A stretch of DNA of 64,000 nucleotides from Chara braunii (lineage: Eukaryota; Streptophyta; Charophyceae; Charales; Characeae). Location: assembly GCA_003427395.1 (NCBI GenBank), contig BFEA01000716.1:631960-695959 (forward strand), read 5' to 3'. The position numbers and the translations under genes were made by a program. Positions 58,537 through 64,000 of the stretch are shown here, in pieces; positions within the stretch are counted from its first letter, which is position 1; every line of letters begins with the position of its first letter. The notes below the pieces were generated by a model. It saw nothing but the letters and a program-made list of their open reading frames with translations, was not told where the DNA came from and did not search any database.

Positions 58537-58785
58537 ACACACACACACACACACATTCTCACTCACATGGCCATGGAAAGATTGCAACAGAAAGTGTGTG
58601 TGTGAGCGCAGTGTGTGCGTGTGCTCAATGTGTGTGCATTCGCACACACACACACACATGGGGGCCACGGAAAGATGACGACGGAGTGTGTGTGTGTGAC
58701 AGAGTGTGTGTGTGCGTGTGTGTGTGTGTGCGCGGTGTGTGTGTGTGTGTGTGTGTGCATGTGTGTGTGTGTAAGTGCTTGTCGT
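58537..58785. repeat. CA and GT microsatellites in opposite senses
   Basis: (CA)n at 58537-58555 and 58640-58659, (GT)n at 58594-58604, 58687-58775. Opposite-sense runs allow long hairpins. Confidence 0.95.
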
Positions 58786-59024
58786 CATGTTTATAAACAA
58801 GTCCACAAAAAGCCCATGAATGTGCGAGGCTGTTTCATCCAACTTTCAGCGACTCATTGGGAGGTTGAACCCTGACAGTCGGCACAGCATGCATTGTACT
58901 GATGGATAAGGACTCACCACGTCGCCCAGAGTTAGTGATATCCCTGAGAAAAGTCGTAGATTACACCAACCATGCAATCCAATCAGTCTAAACCCCTGAC
59001 ACAGAGTGGTGCTTCTGCGAAACT

Positions 59025-59074
59025 ACATCTGTCACAGCCAGAAAACTCAATCTATACACCCGCTCAACCATGGG

Positions 59075-59108
<34 letters not shown>

Positions 59109-59212
59109 ATGAGGGAAGTGCATGGGCGTACATCTGTCACAGCCAGAAAACTAAATCTATACACCCGCTCAACCATGGGGGGAGAGAGAGAGAGAGAGAG
59201 AGAGAATGAGGG
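59025..59212. repeat. Tandem duplication with GA microsatellites
   Basis: CATCTGTCACAGCCAGAAAACT-AATCTATACACCCGCTCAACCATGGGGGGAGAGA is present twice (59028, 59131), each copy followed by (GA)n and GAATGAGGGAAGTGCATGGG. Confidence 0.95.
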
Positions 59213-59407
59213 AAGTGCATGGGCGTACAATACCAGTGCAGCAGGCCGCCGCTGTAATTTCTGAAATTTGCAGGGTGCCCTTCTGACACTGGATCAAATT
59301 TGGAAAACACCCCTCACAGCATCTGCTGCGCCTGAAACCTCTTCCCAGTTGTGCCCCTCTTGCGGCGCAGTTAAACTTTGTGATGCCACTTCAGCCACTT
59401 CTGGCTC

Positions 59408-59584
59408 CCGTCTTCACCCGAAAAACGGCCGGTCATTTAAGCTGTGTATTCGGGCCAACTTCCAGTCTAGATACAGCTATAATTACAGGGCGTTCTATTG
59501 GGGCAAAGGCAGTCAATATTTGCACCAACTTCCCGTCTAGATACAGCTATAAATACCCGGCCTTCTAATGGGGCAAAGACGGTA
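59408..59584. mobile_element. MITE family A, composite
   Basis: CCGTCTTCACCCGAAAAACG on the left. TCCAGTCTAGATACAGCTATAATTAC...TTCTATTGGGGCAAAG is followed by a duplicated right half (TCCCGTCTAGATACAGCTATAAATAC...GGCAAAGACGGTA). Confidence 0.8.
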
Positions 59585-60664
59585 ATAGGTACAAGCCAAC
59601 CAGAGCGCCAAGTGCAAATTGGCTGGAGGCCCAGGGCAGAAGTGCAAATTGGATGCTTATCGTCTGACAGGGGCATTCTGCAAATTTGTGGCCATCAAAA
59701 GGGCACACGGCAGATTTCAGAAATTGCAGTGTGTGCCCTTCAGGCCATTGCTTGCATGCAAGTATTACTTTTGTGTCCCCCTTTCCGTGCCCAACCCCTG
59801 TAACAGAACGTTTTAGGCTGATCCCCTTTCCACCTCTTCCCGTCCTGATACATCACTGAGAAAAATTAGCTTTTTTTTGTGCCTCTCTCTTACAATATAC
59901 GTATTAGTTAATCATTTTTATTTTATGTTTTAATTCATCTTTTTTTTCTGCCTCTCTCTTACAATATACATATTCGACCTCCCGTTGGAATCAGAAATGT
60001 GGGACCGCACAGCGGTTAGGCTATCTACTACGTCCAGACTAGACTTGGAGAGACCGATGAAGTTAGTAGACACTACCGAAACATTGCGGTCTATGCCAAA
60101 AGTGAAGTCGCCAGGGAGAGATGGAATCGCACTCTTATGCATCTCTACATAGCACGGACTACAGTGGAATTCTACATCACGAACTGGCCAACTGTGGGAG
60201 TCGCAATCTCAGATCCGAAGGAACACTGGATTATACTTGCAGAAAGAATCTTAATGAAAAACTGGAGGCTACGTCGGTCGGAAGACATCTGGGCCTGCTT
60301 TTTCATACCTTCCTTTTGTAAGCAGAAACGGACCTCAAGCTTCTGGAATGCTATCTGTAGAGCTTGGAGGAAGCACCCCCCCGAGGTGCAGAACCAGCCA
60401 CATACGAAGGAAGAGGTCTTGACGCAGATCATATTCGAGAACCCAAGGATTAAGGAACTGAATGGGGAGATGCTGGCAGCCAACGGATCCTTGTCATCAT
60501 TCGGTCAAGCTTGGATAAGGAGGTGGGTGGTACGCATCAGAGACCTGTGGTCACCGCTACTGGGGGCCTGGAAGTCGGTATCAGAAATTAAGGAAGAACT
60601 GGCAGGACTGCACTCGGCGGAAGAACATTGGAGGACAGTAATAAATGCTATACCAGAGGACTGG

Positions 60665-60915
60665 AAGTCTATACTAGGTCCGGAAGGGGTAGACCCCCCC
60701 GGGCAGAAGTCTATACTAGGTCCGGAAGGCGTAGACCCCCTCGGGCAGAAGTCTATACTACCGTCTTCCCCCGAACATGACGCACCCTGAAAATGAACTT
60801 ATACAAGGTATGTTTCCGGCCCGACACAGGCAAAATGGGGGTGCGTTGTGTTCGGGGGAAGACGGTAGGTCCGGAAGGGGTAGACCCCCCCGTCCAGAAG
60901 GGGTAGACCCCCTGC
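60665..60915. repeat. 46-bp tandem repeat interrupted by a MITE
   Basis: GTCTATACTAGGTCCGGAAG...GTAGACCCCC-CGGGCAGAA occurs at 60667 and 60711. A third unit is split by the MITE at 60761-60865 and resumes at 60868 as GGTCCGGAAGGGGTAGACCC. Confidence 0.9.
60761..60865. mobile_element. MITE family A subtype with TA target duplication
   Basis: CCGTCTTCCCCCGAACATGA to GTGTTCGGGGGAAGACGG. The uninterrupted neighbouring repeat units read CTATACTAGGTCCGG. Here the same site reads CTATACTA, then the element, then TAGGTCCGG. So TA was duplicated on insertion, as for Tc1/mariner and Stowaway-type elements. Confidence 0.92.
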
Positions 60916-61587
60916 GGAACATGGTACAAGGCGGCGGAAGAGAACAACACAGAGGCAGTGTGGAAACTGGTGGATTCAGAAAAATGGAAAGGTGGAGAGC
61001 GGCGGAACACACTAACATGCTAAGCAGAGAGGGCAATGAGAGCATAAGGAGGTGGAGTAATCGAAGTCAAATAAGAGTGGTGGAAATGCAAAAACAATGC
61101 AGGAGAACAAGGATCCTGGAAATGGATAGGGAGAGTGCCACTGCAGGAGTTGAATATCGAACCGATAGCCTGGAGCTGGAAAAGGAAGGGGCATCAATGG
61201 TAAACCTCAATCTGTCACAGTATACAGTAAAGGAAGGGTATGAGGCAGTGAGAATGGCAGGAAGGACCCCAGCATCGATAGCAAAGCACAGATGGCAAAC
61301 AATGCTGGGGTAGGAGATTCCAGAGGCAGAAACCAAGTTCAATCAACTGTGGAAAATATTGATCAGGCTACCAAATGGAAAGCAAGTCAGTCTGCTCTGG
61401 ACGTTATCACTGCTGGTCACCCCATCAGCAGTTTGGCTGTTGAGCAAAGCAATGGTGGTGGAACTTGGTTGTGGACGGTGTAACTGGGCCATTCGAATCA
61501 ACTCGGCACCTTTGGTGGAAGTGCCCGGCCTCTAACGACTGTGGAAGTGGTGGGAGTACCACTGGAAGAGAGAACGGGTGGTAGGGC

Positions 61588-61700
61588 GTTGGAATGGGAG
61601 GAGAGATGGGTGCTGTTGGGGTTTCTACCGTAAGAGATGTGCGGGAAAGTGGGCACTGGGTAGAAACCCCAACAACACCCATCTCTCCTCCCATTCCAAC
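61588..61700. repeat. 42-bp inverted repeat with 28-bp loop
   Basis: GTTGGAATGGGAGGAGAGAT...GGGGTTTCTACC (61588-61629) and its reverse complement (61658-61700) differ at one base. It lies in LINE-derived sequence. Confidence 0.95.
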
Positions 61701-62071
61701 CCCCTACGTCAGGTACGTCGCACATGTACTCAGAGGTATAATGATGGAGATTATTTGGGCAGACAGAAACAGAGCTCGGTTCGAGAAGCCGCCTACGTCG
61801 GATGTGGAGCTGAAACGAGGATTTAAAAAAGCTGTTAAAACAGCGATCCGAGTGGACTGGAGGTTAAAACAGCGATCGGAGACGACTGGAGACGCGCGGG
61901 CAACGTAGGGGAAAGGCTGGATCCAGGAACCAACTCAAATGGTTCAAACCAACCTGGGCAAGGCAGGGAAACTGGCAACAGTACGGCCAGATGCAGGACT
62001 CCTTATATCTAAAAAATGGCTACTACTTGAACTCCACAACACGGGAGATTATATTAGATTAGGTTAGATTA

Positions 62072-62237
62072 GGGCCAGATCCCACTGGCAAAGAGGATTG
62101 GAATAACTGGCCGAATCTGGACGTGTTCCGCACAGAGATGCAGAAAAGCAGTTCAATCACAATTGTTTGCACCTCTCAACAAACACGTCCAGATTCAGAG
62201 GCTTATTCGAATACTCTTTGCCAGTGGGATCTGGCCC
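62072..62237. mobile_element. MITE family D
   Basis: GGGCCAGATCCCACTGGCAA to TTGCCAGTGGGATCTGGCCC. Interior GAGATGCAGAAAAGCAGTTC is the inverted form of the 20.9-kb copy. Confidence 0.85.
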
Positions 62238-62876
62238 ATAGATTAGTGGAGATGAGACATTTCGAAAGGAGAAGGGAGCAGCGAGTCTACAATGCTGGAA
62301 GCGGCAAAGTAGCAAGGAAGTTACTAGGAGACCACTTACTCAGATTAAATACCAGGGCACTCGGTTCTGTAGGGTCACAGTGGACCAAGTAGGCGAGTGC
62401 CACGATAGGCGGACGGCGTCCAATGGGCCGCAGTAGTCCCAGGGTCGAAGTAGGCCCAGTAGTAGCTGAGCCGCAAGCAATCTTTACGAATCATCTATCT
62501 CTTTATGTTGGAGTCTTATTTTAACTCGTATTCTCATGGACTTGAAGAGTAAAGGATCTTGGATAGGGGCAACTACTGCACCAAGTGCAATGTTTCTTAA
62601 TGGATTCTGTATTTTAAGTAGTCCCAGGGTCGAAGTAGGCCCAGTAGTAGCTGATAAAGGCAGGCTAGGATCAGATATTGTGAGTACAGGCTAGTGAGGA
62701 AGGTACAGGAAGAGAGAAGTTTCGAAGCGACATCGGTGCTCGATAAGCAAAACCGGCTGAGGCTGCTGGGATAACTCCAGGTTAAATTATGAGGTCCCCG
62801 GCCTCAATTGTTTTGAGAAATATTAATAAAGTGAATTTTTTTTATTTTTTATTTGGGGGGCAAGGAAACAATATAC
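62238..62876. other. Non-coding DNA with a short direct repeat
   Basis: CCCAGGGTCGAAGTAGGCCC-AGTAGTAGCTGA occurs at 62438 and 62624. The first part may be the LINE 3' end. No gene was recognised. Confidence 0.5.
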
Positions 62877-63142
62877 CTAGGCTACCAGCCGGGCCGCCCG
62901 GGTCCCGGGTGGCCAGTCCGTGCAAGGACTAGAGAATGTCCCAGAAAAAAAAAAAAAATCCAAAAAAATCCCCAAAAAAAACTATGTTGTGCAGAAAAAT
63001 AAACTGAACAACTTTTGCCTCAGGGTCGCATCGAAATTCTTTACCAAATTTAAAATAAAAAACCAAATAAAAAAAAATGTTTTTTTTTTTTTGGGGGGGG
63101 GGGCGGCCGGATAAGTAACACTGGGCCACTCTGGTAGCCTTG
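62877..63142. mobile_element. Foldback element, both ends present
   Basis: TAGGCTACCAGCCGGGCCGC on the left and GGGCCACTCTGGTAGCCT on the right. The interior is a GC tail (GGGTCCCGGGTGGCC) and the arm (CTGAACAACTTTTGCCTCAGGGTCGCATCGAAATTCTTTACC) with T/G runs. This complete small copy defines the family ends. Confidence 0.75.
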
Positions 63143-63236
63143 AACATACATATTAATTAATCATTTTAATTTTAATTTTTAATTCAAATTCCATTTCATA
63201 AAAGGATTTGAGGCCGGATATCGTCGACACTACACC

Positions 63237-63406
63237 CGGGGCGTGGTGCCACTAGCAAAGAGGATTGGATCAAATGCCTGAATCTGGACGAGGTTATGGA
63301 GATGTGCAGGAAATCGAGATTGAACTGCTTTTCTGCATCTCTGCATAAAACACATCCAGATTCCGGAGCTCGATCCTATCCTTTTTGCTAGTGGGACCTT
63401 GGCCCC
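63237..63406. mobile_element. MITE family D
   Basis: GGGGCGTGGTGCCACTAGCA to TTGCTAGTGGGACCTTGGCCCC. Interior CAACTGCTTTTCTGCATCTC as in the 20.9-kb copy. Confidence 0.85.
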
Positions 63407-64000
63407 AGAGGTATCTGGAATCACCATCCAGCTTTAGCTTACGGGCTGAGCGTCTGCGGGCCTTCCACAGACCCCCAGCAGCTCAGACCCTGCAACCTAT
63501 CCCCACCCCCACTACCACTAAAGACCACTGCCTTGCCTACCTCCTACCTCCTATCTACCCACTGTTGAACAGCCCCCTCTCACTTGTACTAGGGTCTTAT
63601 GTACCTAACTAATAATAATGACTTAATACACGGACTTTCAAATATATAATACAAGGACTTTCAAATATATAAACAGAACCAATAAAAACTAAAAACTCAC
63701 GTGACCTTCAATAAACATCTACCATCACCCCCAAAACGACAACTCATCCAGGAAAGAGGGGGGGGAGATTACGCGGACCAGGGGGCTACCCGGGGGGGGG
63801 GGGGGGGGAGGCGAGGGGAGAAGGAGAGTCTTCGAGATCCCGATAGTGGGTATCGGTTAAGAGCGCCTTTGTCCTTGACATCCACTCCCATCCCTCCCAA
63901 AAAGAAAACTATTTCGATGAGAATTATTTCGACGCCTAGCTCGATTAAAAAGTAAAAATAAAAAAATCGTCAAGGGGAGATTGAGCTCTAAAGTCTAGTA
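63407..64000. other. Non-coding DNA, no VSR exon seen
   Basis: Pyrimidine-rich then AT-rich, with a G run at 63794-63811 and a duplicated ACTTTCAAATATATAA (63627, 63657). I looked for the VSR signal peptide and GNFG-PQYGG segment on the minus strand and found neither. Confidence 0.45.

Larger units (their letters stand above)
59985..62070 (+). pseudogene. Degenerate LINE (non-LTR retrotransposon) ORF2 remnant
   Basis: In order: TLRSMPKVKSPGRDGIALL (about 60090), the KxPGxDG entry motif of LINE reverse transcriptases; a deletion that removes the catalytic palm; an open connection region 60137-60670 (SSFWNAICRAWRKHPPEVQN, HWRTVINAIPEDWKSIL); WKLVDSEKWKG (about 60960) and YTVKEGYEAVR (about 61226). 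A zf-RVT knuckle CGRCNWAIR, then in the next frame ESTRHLWWKCPAS, is at about 61480-61530. Next comes IIWADRNRARFE near 61755. Stops, frameshifts and a MITE break it. Confidence 0.75.

Noticed and set aside
57885-64000. VSR N-terminal exon within the window
   Set aside because: I looked on the minus strand for the signal peptide and GNFG/PQYGG segment with a phase 1 donor and found none; the region is repeats and LINE debris.

Overview
The window is eukaryotic nuclear DNA from a green plant or, more likely, a streptophyte alga. The evidence is one clearly recognisable gene, a vacuolar sorting receptor (VSR/BP-80 family, specific to green plants), split into small exons by introns of 1.4-4.3 kb. 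The nuclear-mitochondrial insertions (cox1, cox2, nad2, nad4L) read with the standard code and resemble plant and charophyte mitochondrial proteins. Giant transposon-packed introns would suit a charophycean such as Chara, but that assignment is inference. There is one assembly gap (48085-48974).

Layout. Positions 1-2050 hold nested AT-rich foldback elements with GC-rich hairpin tails, followed by a retrozyme-like unit: two 135-bp direct repeats 423 bp apart, each carrying a type III hammerhead ribozyme, plus an inverted third copy. Positions 2050-30000 are mostly gene-poor. They contain a cox1 insertion, a reverse transcriptase remnant, MITEs of several families, a tRNA-derived SINE, a cox2 insertion, many short tandem duplications, and a set of unrecognised open blocks with plausible splice sites at 24.6-28.1 kb on the + strand.

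Positions 30057-57884 are the VSR gene on the minus strand. Eleven coding exons were assembled from splice sites and intron phases. They run from the middle of the protease-associated (PA) domain through the central VSR domain, three EGF-like modules, one transmembrane helix and a cytosolic tail with the YMPL sorting motif, to a TGA stop. The N-terminal exon(s) lie beyond the window or were not found. The introns carry mariner-like MITEs (TA target sites), other MITE families, a 20-bp minisatellite of about 800 bp, three U6 snRNA pseudogenes, mitochondrial fragments, a second foldback-plus-hammerhead locus, and the gap.

Positions 57885-64000 are upstream of the known VSR exons. They hold a TTAA-flanked MITE, GT-rich microsatellites, a decayed LINE (RT motif, connection region, zf-RVT zinc knuckle) interrupted by a MITE, and further MITE and foldback copies. 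Apart from VSR, essentially everything recognisable here is mobile DNA, organellar insertions or simple repeats. The most notable find is the hammerhead-bearing repeat and its link to the foldback family at two loci 40 kb apart.
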